Made by a program: the position numbers and the translations under genes. Shown in pieces: positions 25,264 to 32,572 of a DNA stretch of 32,572 bases. The notes beneath the pieces were generated by a model. That model had not been told where the DNA came from. It made no database searches and saw only the letters and a program-made list of their open reading frames with translations. Within the stretch, counting starts at the first letter, position 1, and every line of letters begins with the position of its first letter. This DNA is from Bacteroidales bacterium UBA1256 (GTDB lineage Bacteria > Bacteroidota > Bacteroidia > Bacteroidales > Paludibacteraceae): the NCBI GenBank assembly GCA_002308195.1, contig DBVU01000079.1:1-32572 (forward strand). The letters run 5' to 3'.

Positions 25264-26022
25264 ATGAAAAGATTTTTTCTTTTGACAGTAGCCGCAATCG
25301 CAGCACTGGGCGCCATGGCGCAAGACCTCATCGTAACGCGTGACAGCAAGCGTATTGAGGCTAAGATCACAGAAGTATCCTCCAGCGAAATTCGTTACAA
25401 GGAGTGGAACAATCAGGATGGTCCTACCTTCGTACTTCGTACGGACGAGATCAACACCATCATCTATCAGAACGGAACCGTTAAGACGTTCGAACACGGT
25501 GCGGCAGCTCCGGCTAACAACAATTCATCCTATTCGGCAAGCAGTTACAGTGCTCCTTCGAATCCTGCCGGCTATATCATCAAGGGCGATGACGATTTCT
25601 ACACTCTGGGCAATAAGCGCATGAGCGAAGATGAGTATATCGACTTCATTCGCAGCAACTGTAAAGAGGCTTGGGAATACTACGACAGTGGTTGCAGCCT
25701 GTGGTCTGCAGGTTGGAAACTGTTCGGTTGCGGTCTTGGCTTCGTTACTGTTGGCGCAGTACTTTGCGGCGTAGGTGCAGGTTTATACGGAAATGGAACA
25801 GTCGGTTATGATGGCTGGCTAGGTATGTACATTCCAGGTGCTATCATTGCCACTGCCGGTTCTGGCTGCTTGGCAGGTAGTATTCCTTGCTTGATTATCG
25901 GTAGCATTCGTCGTAACAACTCGCACGAGGTTTACAACGAGTCTTGCGGTCGTCGTACCAGTGCCGTTACTTTCGGTCTCCAAAGTTCTCAGAACGGTCT
26001 CGGACTGGCTATCAACTTCTAA
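25264..26022 (+). CDS. Exported protein with a C-terminal Gly-rich two-TM segment
   Basis: A 252-aa protein with a signal peptide (cleavage after LGAMA, before QDLIV). Residues about 20-80 follow a pattern common in Bacteroidota exported proteins: DLIVTRDSKRIEAKITEVSS, IRYKEW, and TDEINTIIYQNG, probably a small beta domain. A Ser/Asn/Pro-rich linker follows (about 80-105). Residues about 150-218 are two Gly/Ala/Cys-rich hydrophobic segments around a GYDGWLGMY loop, and the last residues (LGLAINF) could be a final beta strand. The function is unknown. It has its own promoter and a strong terminator, so it is a single-gene unit. Confidence 0.8.
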   Translation: MKRFFLLTVAAIAALGAMAQDLIVTRDSKRIEAKITEVSSSEIRYKEWNNQDGPTFVLRTDEINTIIYQNGTVKTFEHGAAAPANNNSSYSASSYSAPSNPAGYIIKGDDDFYTLGNKRMSEDEYIDFIRSNCKEAWEYYDSGCSLWSAGWKLFGCGLGFVTVGAVLCGVGAGLYGNGTVGYDGWLGMYIPGAIIATAGSGCLAGSIPCLIIGSIRRNNSHEVYNESCGRRTSAVTFGLQSSQNGLGLAINF

Positions 26023-26034
26023 AAAAAGCCAATA

Positions 26035-26050
26035 CGGCAATTAATTGCCG
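26035..26050. repeat. Perfect 16-bp palindrome
   Basis: CGGCAATTAATTGCCG lies between the stop of the 252-aa gene and its terminator. It may help fold the 3' end of that mRNA. No T-run follows it. Confidence 0.7.
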
Positions 26051-26060
26051 AAAATTGTGT

Positions 26061-26096
26061 ATTCTGCGCTGAAAATTTGGCGCAGAATTTTTTTTT
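26061..26096 (+). terminator. Strong intrinsic terminator after the 252-aa protein gene
   Basis: ATTCTGCGC (26061-26069) pairs with GCGCAGAAT (26080-26088) around a 10-nt loop, followed directly by a nine-T run. The TTTG box of the next promoter is inside the loop at 26076-26079. Confidence 0.9.
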
Positions 26097-26107
26097 ACTT
26101 ACCTTTG
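26076..26107 (+). promoter_or_regulatory. Promoter of the pectate lyase transcription unit
   Basis: TTTG (26076-26079), 20 nt, TACCTTTG (26100-26107). It overlaps the upstream terminator. The leader of about 60 nt contains a 6-bp hairpin (AAATGT/ACATTT, 26115-26132) and ten A residues. The unit it drives would run to the terminator at 31377-31409. Confidence 0.8.
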
Positions 26108-26174
26108 TGGCGCAAAATGTTTCACAACATTTCGAACTCACAAAAAAAAAATCAACCATAAAACTTCCATCTCC

Positions 26175-29100
26175 ATGAGAAAGTTCTATTCCCTTTTGTT
26201 GGTTCTCCTTTTCGGAATTTCTACTAGTATCCAAGCCGTTAACTACTGCGCCACAACCAGTTGGGGTTATTGCGGCACCAACGTTACCGGCGGTGGTAAT
26301 GCTACTCCGACACTCGTTACCAACGAGAGTCAACTTGCAACAGCACTAGGCAAAGGCAATGTAGTGATTATCATCACTCAAGACATCACCGTAACCAACC
26401 ACATCAGTTCGTCCAAGAGCAATATGACCATCATGGCGCTGCCCGGCAAGAAACTGATCTCAACCCAACAGAACTCTTCCAATTCGGGTATTCTCTACCT
26501 AAAAGGAAACAACCTGATTCTGCGCAACCTAACCTTCGTTGGCCCAGGTGCTTACGACTGCGATGGATGGGATAATCTCTGCTTCGATAAGGCAACCAAC
26601 TGCTGGGTGGACCACTGCGATTTCCAAGACGGCTGCGATGGCAATTTCGATAACAAAGGAACGACCGACAATATCACCATCAGTTGGTGTCGTTTCCGCT
26701 ATCTCAAGGAACCGCGTGCCGGTGGTTCGGGCGGCGCTGACGACCACCGATTTACCAACTTGGTAGGTTCTGGTTCGTCCGACAAGCCTTCGGACGGCAC
26801 ATACAACATCACATGGGCTTTTTGCTGGTGGGACGAGGGATGTAAGGAGCGTATGACGCGTTGCCGTAACTGTGAACAACATTTCCTCAACTGCTATTGG
26901 AACTCGTCAGTGGCCAACTACTACGTAGGTCCGGAGAACGCCAAATGCTATTTCGAGGGATGTACTTTTGAGGGGAAAGCAAATTCTTCATCCAAGATAT
27001 GGAAATCGTACGGAGGAACCAACTCCTGTAAGTTTGTCAACTGTAGCGGCAATTTGCCATCCAATTCGGGTAGCGTATCTGCTCCATCCTACTCGTACGA
27101 CCAGATGGGTGCTGCTGCAGCCAAAAATATGGTTATCAACAGCAGTTGCGGTGCAGGCGCCACGCTGACTGTGACTACTGCCGGACGTGTGTATAGCAGT
27201 TGCGATGGTGCTACGCCTACGCTATACACCGTGACATGGAATGCTACTGCCAATGGCGGTAGTTGTTCCACTACTTCCACCCAAGTGGCATCTGGCGATG
27301 TTATCGGCACGCTACCTACTGCTACCAAAAGCGGTTATACCTTCAATGGATGGTACACAGCCGCAACCGGCGGAACAAAAATCTCTGCCTCAACAGTAGT
27401 TACCGGCAATATTACCTATTACGCACAGTTCACCGAAAGCCAAGGAGGAGGCGGAGAAAGCGGAACTGGCACATGGTGGAATATATCGGATGACGACTTC
27501 AATAGTTTGGGTACTATTACCACCGAAACCGTTGTTCGCAATCTGCACTTGGTTGCAACGGAAGCAAATCCCCTGATAGTAGAGGCTAATAGTAAGTCCA
27601 TAGACGGGTATAATTTCACTCATCGCTTAAAATTGGGTGGAACCGGCAATGCAAGTTATCGCAATTTATGGTTCACTGTTACCGGTAATTGCACCGTAGA
27701 TATTTATTTAATGAGCGGTAAGAGCGGTGAAACGCGCAATCTAAATGTAGCAACTGGTTCGTTTGGAAATATTGCACAAACACTATCTGCCGGAGACGGA
27801 ACAGCTATTACAAAAGTGACCTATGAGTATACTGGTGGTGCTACAACTATCTATCTATATTCGGCTAGTAGTGGTATAAATATCTATGGCGTTAAACTGA
27901 CTTATAGTGGAGGCGGCGATGCTCCAACGCCAACGACCTACACTCTAACTTATGACGAGAATGGCGGCTCTGGAACGATGGCCGAGCAGACTGTCAATAG
28001 TGGAGGTAGTGTGACTATCGCAGCCAACGGATTTACTGCTCCGGCAGGCTACACCTTCAAAGAATGGAACAGCCACCCACATGGATCTGGAACCAAATAC
28101 ACGATTGGACAATCGGTTACGCTGACAGCCAATCTGACTATCTACGCCGTTTGGCAACCTAACACCTACACCGTCACGTTGAACGCAGCAGGAGGCACAG
28201 GTGGTACAACTAGTGTTACAGCGACCTACGATGCGGCCATGCCAAATATCACTATCCCAACTCGCGATGGATACACATTCTTAGGCTATTTCTCCGAGCA
28301 AAATGGAGGTGGTACGCAATACTACGATGCGAATGGTAGCAGTACCAACAGTTGGACAACCGCGAGCGGCGGTACCCTATACGCCAACTGGGAAGTAGGT
28401 TCAGTGACTCCGGTCGGCGACAGCGATCTGCATTTCTGGTTCTTCTATGCCGATGATGCCACCACCAATGGTGTTAGCAACGATGCAACCGTCTTCTCCA
28501 ACATGGTTGCTTCCGGAAGCCAGATGGCCGGTTCGATAACTATCGATGGACATAGTTATTCTGTCACTCGCCGTACGGGTGACAACCAAATCTTTGGTTC
28601 GTTCACTATTCCTTCCGGCAAAGAAGCTATTTTCTACGCCCTAGCCGTATCGTCCGGAGGAGGCGACCGCCAGATTAATCTCGTGAGCGGCGGCACTACT
28701 GTTGAAGAATTGGCTGTTGCCGGAGGATCTGATTCCTACAAGCGACTCGAGAGCGGCACATTGGCTGCCGGCACCTACAGTATCGAGCGAGAGGGTAGCA
28801 GCAACGTGCGTCTGGCTGTCATCGTACTGCGCATCGTGGATGCCGGCTCTACGCCGCAGCCTACTACCTACACCGTTACATGGAATGCTAACGGAGGTAC
28901 TTGCGCCACAGCCACTTCTACTATCCAAGAGAACGAGGCCGTAGGCACGCTGCCTGAGCCCACACGCGAAGGCTACACCTTCGATGGATGGTGGACCGCA
29001 GCCGAAGGAGGAACAGCAGTGACATCAGCCACCATCATCACAGCCGACATCACTTTCTTTGCCCATTGGACCGAGAACCAAGGCGGAGGTAGCGAATCCG

Positions 29101-29816
29101 TTATTTTCCATTGGCGTTGGGCTGGCGACGGTACGAGTCCGGCCAACGGCAGCACGCTGACCACCATCAGCGGAACCATGACTCTGCAAACCAGCGATGC
29201 CAGCAAATCCGCTTCTACAGAAAGTGCGGCATACGCAGCCAGCGTTCCGGCTGACCTGAAGTCACTGGGCAGCAAGGGCGTCAAACTGGGAGCCAATGCG
29301 CTGTACTTCGTCATCGAACCTATCAGTACGGCCGAAGGATTCAAACGCGGTGATACGCTCTATATATGCGGATACAATCCGGTGAAGATATCCAGCACCA
29401 GCGAACACAGCGGAGACATCACCGATTCCATCCAGACAGGAACCAGCAAAGCCGATTATCAGTCTAATTATTTAATTCTGAATAAGAACGCGTCTGCGCT
29501 CTATCTGATGCGCGCAAGAGGCACCGGAACCGGCTTTACGGGCATCAAGGTGGTTCGCCCGGCTAATGCTCCTACCTACTACACCGTAACCTTCAAGGAC
29601 AATTTCGGCAATACGCTCAAGACCGAGGAGGTTGAGTCTGGCAGTGCAGCTACGGCTCCTACTGTTCCTACTATCGACTGCTACACTCCGGGCGACTGGG
29701 ATGTGCCGTTCAACAACGTCACTTCCGACCTGGTGGTAACCGTCACCTACACGGTTGATAAACACACCGTCACCCTCCATTACGAGGCCACACAGGGTTC
29801 AGTCACCATTCAATAA
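26175..29816 (+). CDS. Secreted multidomain pectate lyase, PL1 family
   Basis: A 1213-aa secreted protein with a signal peptide (cleavage after SIQA). Residues about 22-347 form a right-handed beta-helix of the PL1 type: ILRNLTFVGPGA, NCWVDHCDFQDGCDGNFD with putative calcium-binding Asp residues, DNITISWCRF, and KERMTRCR in the position of the catalytic Arg. It should cleave pectate by beta-elimination outside the cell. Five InlB-type repeats follow at about 349-420, 586-659, 661-742, 896-967 and 1135-1195. Between them lie three beta-sandwich-like, carbohydrate-binding-like domains (about 432-579, 749-892, 974-1132). The protein ends in HTVTLHYEATQGSVTIQ, only the first strands of another repeat, and lacks a sorting tail. 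The PL1 domain is unusually cysteine-rich. It is the first gene of a three-gene unit. Confidence 0.87.
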   Translation: MRKFYSLLLVLLFGISTSIQAVNYCATTSWGYCGTNVTGGGNATPTLVTNESQLATALGKGNVVIIITQDITVTNHISSSKSNMTIMALPGKKLISTQQNSSNSGILYLKGNNLILRNLTFVGPGAYDCDGWDNLCFDKATNCWVDHCDFQDGCDGNFDNKGTTDNITISWCRFRYLKEPRAGGSGGADDHRFTNLVGSGSSDKPSDGTYNITWAFCWWDEGCKERMTRCRNCEQHFLNCYWNSSVANYYVGPENAKCYFEGCTFEGKANSSSKIWKSYGGTNSCKFVNCSGNLPSNSGSVSAPSYSYDQMGAAAAKNMVINSSCGAGATLTVTTAGRVYSSCDGATPTLYTVTWNATANGGSCSTTSTQVASGDVIGTLPTATKSGYTFNGWYTAATGGTKISASTVVTGNITYYAQFTESQGGGGESGTGTWWNISDDDFNSLGTITTETVVRNLHLVATEANPLIVEANSKSIDGYNFTHRLKLGGTGNASYRNLWFTVTGNCTVDIYLMSGKSGETRNLNVATGSFGNIAQTLSAGDGTAITKVTYEYTGGATTIYLYSASSGINIYGVKLTYSGGGDAPTPTTYTLTYDENGGSGTMAEQTVNSGGSVTIAANGFTAPAGYTFKEWNSHPHGSGTKYTIGQSVTLTANLTIYAVWQPNTYTVTLNAAGGTGGTTSVTATYDAAMPNITIPTRDGYTFLGYFSEQNGGGTQYYDANGSSTNSWTTASGGTLYANWEVGSVTPVGDSDLHFWFFYADDATTNGVSNDATVFSNMVASGSQMAGSITIDGHSYSVTRRTGDNQIFGSFTIPSGKEAIFYALAVSSGGGDRQINLVSGGTTVEELAVAGGSDSYKRLESGTLAAGTYSIEREGSSNVRLAVIVLRIVDAGSTPQPTTYTVTWNANGGTCATATSTIQENEAVGTLPEPTREGYTFDGWWTAAEGGTAVTSATIITADITFFAHWTENQGGGSESVIFHWRWAGDGTSPANGSTLTTISGTMTLQTSDASKSASTESAAYAASVPADLKSLGSKGVKLGANALYFVIEPISTAEGFKRGDTLYICGYNPVKISSTSEHSGDITDSIQTGTSKADYQSNYLILNKNASALYLMRARGTGTGFTGIKVVRPANAPTYYTVTFKDNFGNTLKTEEVESGSAATAPTVPTIDCYTPGDWDVPFNNVTSDLVVTVTYTVDKHTVTLHYEATQGSVTIQ

Positions 29817-29863
29817 AAAGACATAACAACAAACAAACATATTAACACAAAAATTTAACAATC

Positions 29864-30979
29864 ATGAGACATTTTCTTTCTTTGGTTTTGGCTACAGTAG
29901 TAGCAACCACTACAGCTTTGGCTGCTGTTCAGACAGTTACGAACGACAACGTAACTTGCGGAACCAATGTAACCATTACCGCAGAACCTGCCGTCGGACA
30001 CCACTTCATCAAATGGAGCGACGGAAACAAGAATGCAACTCGCACACTGGAGAATGTAACGGGCGACATTGACTTGACCGCCATCTTCGCTATTGATACA
30101 TTCACCATTACCTTTATGGCCAATGGTACGGTTTACGACACACAGTATGTGACCTACGGCTCTACTCCTGCTGTTCCTACCGGAACACCGGCTAGCTACC
30201 AAACCGATGAGTATAACTATACTTTCTCCAACTGGCCTACGCTGGCTGCTGCTACAGAAAACGCAACGTACAACGCCGTTTATACCCAGTCCAAACGTTC
30301 CTACACCATCACATGGAAGATGGATGACAACTCTACAATCGAGCAGACAACGGTTGAGTACGGCGTTGTTCCGACACATGCTGATCCTGTTAAGGCTGCT
30401 ACCGCTGAATACACCTACACCTTCACCGGTTGGACTCCTAACGTAGTAGCTGTAACTGGCGACGCAACCTACACTGCAACCTTCTCGGCTACGAAGAACA
30501 GCTATACCATCACATGGAAGATGGACGATGGCACATTGATTGACGAAACAACAGTTGAGTACGGCGTTGTTCCGACACATGCTAATCCTACCAAGCCTTC
30601 TGACGACGAGTTCTCTTACACCTTCAGCGGTTGGACTCCTGAAGTAGTGGCTGTCACAGGCAATGCAACCTACACCGCTACCTTCACCACCACAACTCGC
30701 AAATACACCGTATCCGTAGTTGTTAGCGGCGATGGCGGTACAGCATCGGTAGTTGGCAATGCAACGGTTGATTACGGGGAGCAAGTAACTATCAAGGCTG
30801 TAGCTGCAGACTGCTACGAATTCGATAAATGGGTTGAGGATGGCAACACCACCGCAGAACGCGCAGTTACTGTTACCGGTGATGCAACCTACACCGCTAC
30901 CTTCAAGGTGCAGATCCACTCAGTGACCATCAAGTCGAATGACGGTGAGCAAGGTACAGTTCGTTTTGTAACACAATAA
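29864..30979 (+). CDS. Secreted InlB-type beta-repeat protein beginning and ending in partial repeats
   Basis: A 371-aa protein with a signal peptide (cleavage near TTALA, residue 20). It consists almost wholly of InlB/Flg_new-type repeats. The mature N terminus starts inside a repeat (VTCGTNVTITAEPAVGHHF, KWSDG, ending LTAIFA by about residue 75). Three repeats follow, two of them very alike (SYTITWKMDD, TTVEYGVVPTHA, GDATYTATF). Next comes a divergent full repeat (about 283-350) and a final fragment SVTIKSNDGEQGTVRFVTQ. No enzymatic domain or sorting tail is present. It starts 47 nt after the pectate lyase and ends 13 nt before the next gene. The cut repeats at both ends match the cut ends of the neighbours. 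Confidence 0.8.
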   Translation: MRHFLSLVLATVVATTTALAAVQTVTNDNVTCGTNVTITAEPAVGHHFIKWSDGNKNATRTLENVTGDIDLTAIFAIDTFTITFMANGTVYDTQYVTYGSTPAVPTGTPASYQTDEYNYTFSNWPTLAAATENATYNAVYTQSKRSYTITWKMDDNSTIEQTTVEYGVVPTHADPVKAATAEYTYTFTGWTPNVVAVTGDATYTATFSATKNSYTITWKMDDGTLIDETTVEYGVVPTHANPTKPSDDEFSYTFSGWTPEVVAVTGNATYTATFTTTTRKYTVSVVVSGDGGTASVVGNATVDYGEQVTIKAVAADCYEFDKWVEDGNTTAERAVTVTGDATYTATFKVQIHSVTIKSNDGEQGTVRFVTQ

Positions 30980-30992
30980 AAATCATACAGCA

Positions 30993-31358
30993 ATGAAACG
31001 TATTCGTTTAATGCTATTGCTTCTTACCTTCCTGGGGGTTTCGGCTTACGCCGAACCCTCGGGCTGGGTAACCAGCGAGGAGCGATCATTCACCTGCGGT
31101 GAGTCCGTCCAGATCGAGGCAGAAGCCAACCAGGGCTTTAGGTTCGATAGGTGGGACGATGGCATAACCGACAACCCACGTTGGATTGAGGTGCACGACT
31201 CAAAAACCTACGTCGCGCTCTTCGTCACAGCCTCGCCGTCTACGGACATCGACAACCTCAACGTCGGTCCTAAGGCACAGAAAGTGCTCATCAACGACAA
31301 GGTGTACATCATCCGCGGCGAGCACATGTACGACACGCTCGGCAAACAGGTTAAATAA
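30993..31358 (+). CDS. Small secreted protein: half InlB-type repeat plus C-terminal sorting-like motif
   Basis: A 121-aa protein with a signal peptide (cleavage after SAYA, residue 21). The mature part begins within a beta repeat (SFTCGESVQIEAEANQGFRF, WDDGITDNPR, ending YVALF) and lacks the first strands, which are found at the end of the preceding protein. The rest (about residues 84-121) is a tail KVLINDKVYIIRGEHMYDTLG like those of the giant protein at 18466 and the nuclease at 31431, a putative T9SS sorting signal. It is the last gene of the unit and is followed by a strong terminator. Confidence 0.8.
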   Translation: MKRIRLMLLLLTFLGVSAYAEPSGWVTSEERSFTCGESVQIEAEANQGFRFDRWDDGITDNPRWIEVHDSKTYVALFVTASPSTDIDNLNVGPKAQKVLINDKVYIIRGEHMYDTLGKQVK

Positions 31359-31376
31359 GCCCGAGGACAGAAACGA

Positions 31377-31409
31377 AACAACCACCCCGCATGAGGTGGT
31401 TGTTTTTTT
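31377..31409 (+). terminator. Strong intrinsic terminator of the pectate lyase unit
   Basis: A 10-bp perfect stem (AACAACCACC/GGTGGTTGTT) with an 8-nt loop runs into a T-run ending at 31409. On the minus strand the hairpin is followed by TTTCGTTTC-like sequence, so it may also act weakly for the convergent nuclease gene. Confidence 0.92.
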
Positions 31410-31430
31410 GTATCTATATGTTCGTCGCGA

Positions 31431-32572
31431 TTATTTCAGACGTATACCGGTAACGGTATATTGTTCGCCGCCACGGATGATAATCAACTGGCCATCACGC
31501 ATCACTTTTACGGCCGGCTCTTTAGCGTCAACTTCATCAATAGCCGTCGTATCGTTGCCGAGTTTCAGTCCGACCAAAATCGGATCGTGGTCAGAGTAGC
31601 GATACATCGATGTGTTGCTACTCTTGTAGCAATAGTTCCACTCGTCTGTATCGGCATTCAGATGGTACGGCACAGCCTTGGTTACCTGAGCCGCCATGCT
31701 GGAGTTGGCATACGCATGGTCGAGATAACCTACAAGATTGTTATATACATAACTGTAACCCGTAGGGTCATACTGCATCAGCAGATCAGTGAAACCATTG
31801 TCACGCGTCAAAATCAGGTTCGACTCCTCCATCGTATAGGCATTCAGGTCACCCATTACCAATATATCGGGGTCGTTTGCTGCAGCATCATCCAGATAAT
31901 AGGTCACTTGTCTCATGTTGTTCTGACGAGTACCATCATCATTGCCGGTCTTCGCCTTGAAGTGGTTGAGCGAAATATTAAATTTCTCGCCCGTTGCCTT
32001 ATGCTTAAAACACTGGATAGCCTCGCGAGAGTGATAGGTATAGTTGGAAGCGCTATACGGAGTGATGTAGTTGCCCACCGGCTCTATCTTATCCTTGCGG
32101 TAGACATAGCATACCATAATCTGGTCGGCATATTCGAAACCGGCATTTACCCAGTCGTATCGGTCTGCTCCTGCTAGATCATTCAGCATCTCAACCAAAA
32201 CGGATGATGCACGATCGCCCTGCTCTACTTCGCATAGTGCGTAGATATCTGCATTCATGTGGTACAAGCCACTGGATATCTTTATTTTCTGCCTAGCCAA
32301 ACGCTCCTCTGTACTGGCTCCGGCATAACCGCCCAGTGTCACAAAGAAGTTCTCCAGGTTGGCACCGCAGATCACCACATTCGCATCGCCTAAGTCCGGA
32401 CGCTCAGTGGGCAGTTCGTTGTAGATAATGGTCGGGCTGTTTGTCGCTTCCAGATGGTTAGCCGAGCTTACTGTCGCTTGCAGTCCGCGAATGATGGCTC
32501 CCGGACGGCAATCATACTGGAAATAAACTCCGCTCAACACACAACTGTCGTTCGTATTGGCGGCTATGGCAG
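31431..32572 (-). CDS. Extracellular nuclease of the endonuclease/exonuclease/phosphatase family (partial, 5' end off window)
   Basis: The frame is open to the right edge, so at least 379 residues are present and the N terminus is missing. The domain matches the EEP (DNase I-like) nucleases of the ExeM/NucH kind: ANVVICGANLENFF at the start of the core, CEVEQG with the metal-binding Glu, LNHFKAKTG, MGDLNAY, YLDHAY and SDHDPILVGL near the end give the expected catalytic Glu, His, Asp, Asn and Asp-His residues. The segment before the core looks like the end of an N-terminal beta domain. The C-terminal tail KVMRDGQLIIIRGGEQYTVTG is the same short motif as in the giant protein and the 121-aa protein, which suggests surface display or secretion. 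It degrades extracellular DNA by family inference. Confidence 0.87.
   Translation of the reverse strand, partial: AIAANTNDSCVLSGVYFQYDCRPGAIIRGLQATVSSANHLEATNSPTIIYNELPTERPDLGDANVVICGANLENFFVTLGGYAGASTEERLARQKIKISSGLYHMNADIYALCEVEQGDRASSVLVEMLNDLAGADRYDWVNAGFEYADQIMVCYVYRKDKIEPVGNYITPYSASNYTYHSREAIQCFKHKATGEKFNISLNHFKAKTGNDDGTRQNNMRQVTYYLDDAAANDPDILVMGDLNAYTMEESNLILTRDNGFTDLLMQYDPTGYSYVYNNLVGYLDHAYANSSMAAQVTKAVPYHLNADTDEWNYCYKSSNTSMYRYSDHDPILVGLKLGNDTTAIDEVDAKEPAVKVMRDGQLIIIRGGEQYTVTGIRLK

Noticed and set aside
29855..30919. 354-aa open frame on the minus strand opposite the 371-aa repeat protein
   Set aside because: It mirrors the repeats of the real gene, has no signal, start context or recognisable domain, and its Cys/Ser/Gly-rich content is a by-product of the Thr/Ala/Tyr-rich codons on the plus strand.
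29814..30995. Sequencing frameshift or stop error as the cause of the split repeats
   Set aside because: Each downstream protein has its own ATG, a good signal peptide and an intergenic spacer (47 and 13 nt). A single-base error would not create these at both junctions.

Overview
The window looks like chromosomal DNA of an uncultured-type Bacteroidales (Bacteroidota). Three things point there: a complete type IX secretion (T9SS) core operon in porP-gldK-gldL-gldM-gldN order; the ftsX-DUF3098-uppP-truB-queA cluster typical of the phylum; and promoters of the Bacteroidota type (TTTG, about 20 nt, TAnnTTTG) with few Shine-Dalgarno sites. I could not assign a genus. No rRNA, tRNA, insertion sequence, phage gene or CRISPR array was seen.

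Left part (1-13840, minus strand). Fourteen genes run in one direction with very small gaps or overlaps: DUF2795, porP, gldK, gldL, gldM, gldN, ftsX, DUF3098, uppP, truB, queA, ung, polA and a DUF4886 SGNH hydrolase. They cover the T9SS trans-envelope core, division and peptidoglycan recycling, tRNA modification, and a uracil-excision/repair-polymerase pair. PolA is about 775 aa and lacks most of the 3'-5' proofreading domain. A promoter near 13970-14001 could drive the whole array. A separate promoter at 20-51 fires out of the left edge.

Middle part (14076-18300). A SAM-dependent methyltransferase and a PduO-type cobalamin adenosyltransferase form a minus-strand pair. It diverges from a fused SpmA/SpmB membrane protein and ybeY, which are separated by an 11-bp periodic repeat. 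A membrane-anchored AraC-type regulator is convergent with ybeY, with abutting stop codons. The AraC gene diverges from a giant secreted protein gene across a 165-bp region holding two 19-bp direct repeats.

Right part (18466-31409, plus strand). This is an accessory cell-surface locus. It holds a 1906-aa protein with five lectin-like modules, two tandem paralogous 141-aa lipoproteins and a 252-aa envelope protein. A terminator-bounded unit of three secreted proteins follows: a multidomain PL1 pectate lyase, a 371-aa repeat protein and a 121-aa protein. The most striking observation is that an InlB-like beta repeat is split at both junctions of this unit. Each upstream protein ends with the first strands of a repeat, and the next protein, after its own signal peptide, starts with the rest. 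Only the last protein carries the short C-terminal motif also seen on the giant protein and on the extracellular nuclease at the right edge. I infer that this motif is a T9SS sorting signal, which would link the surface locus to the por/gld operon in the same window.
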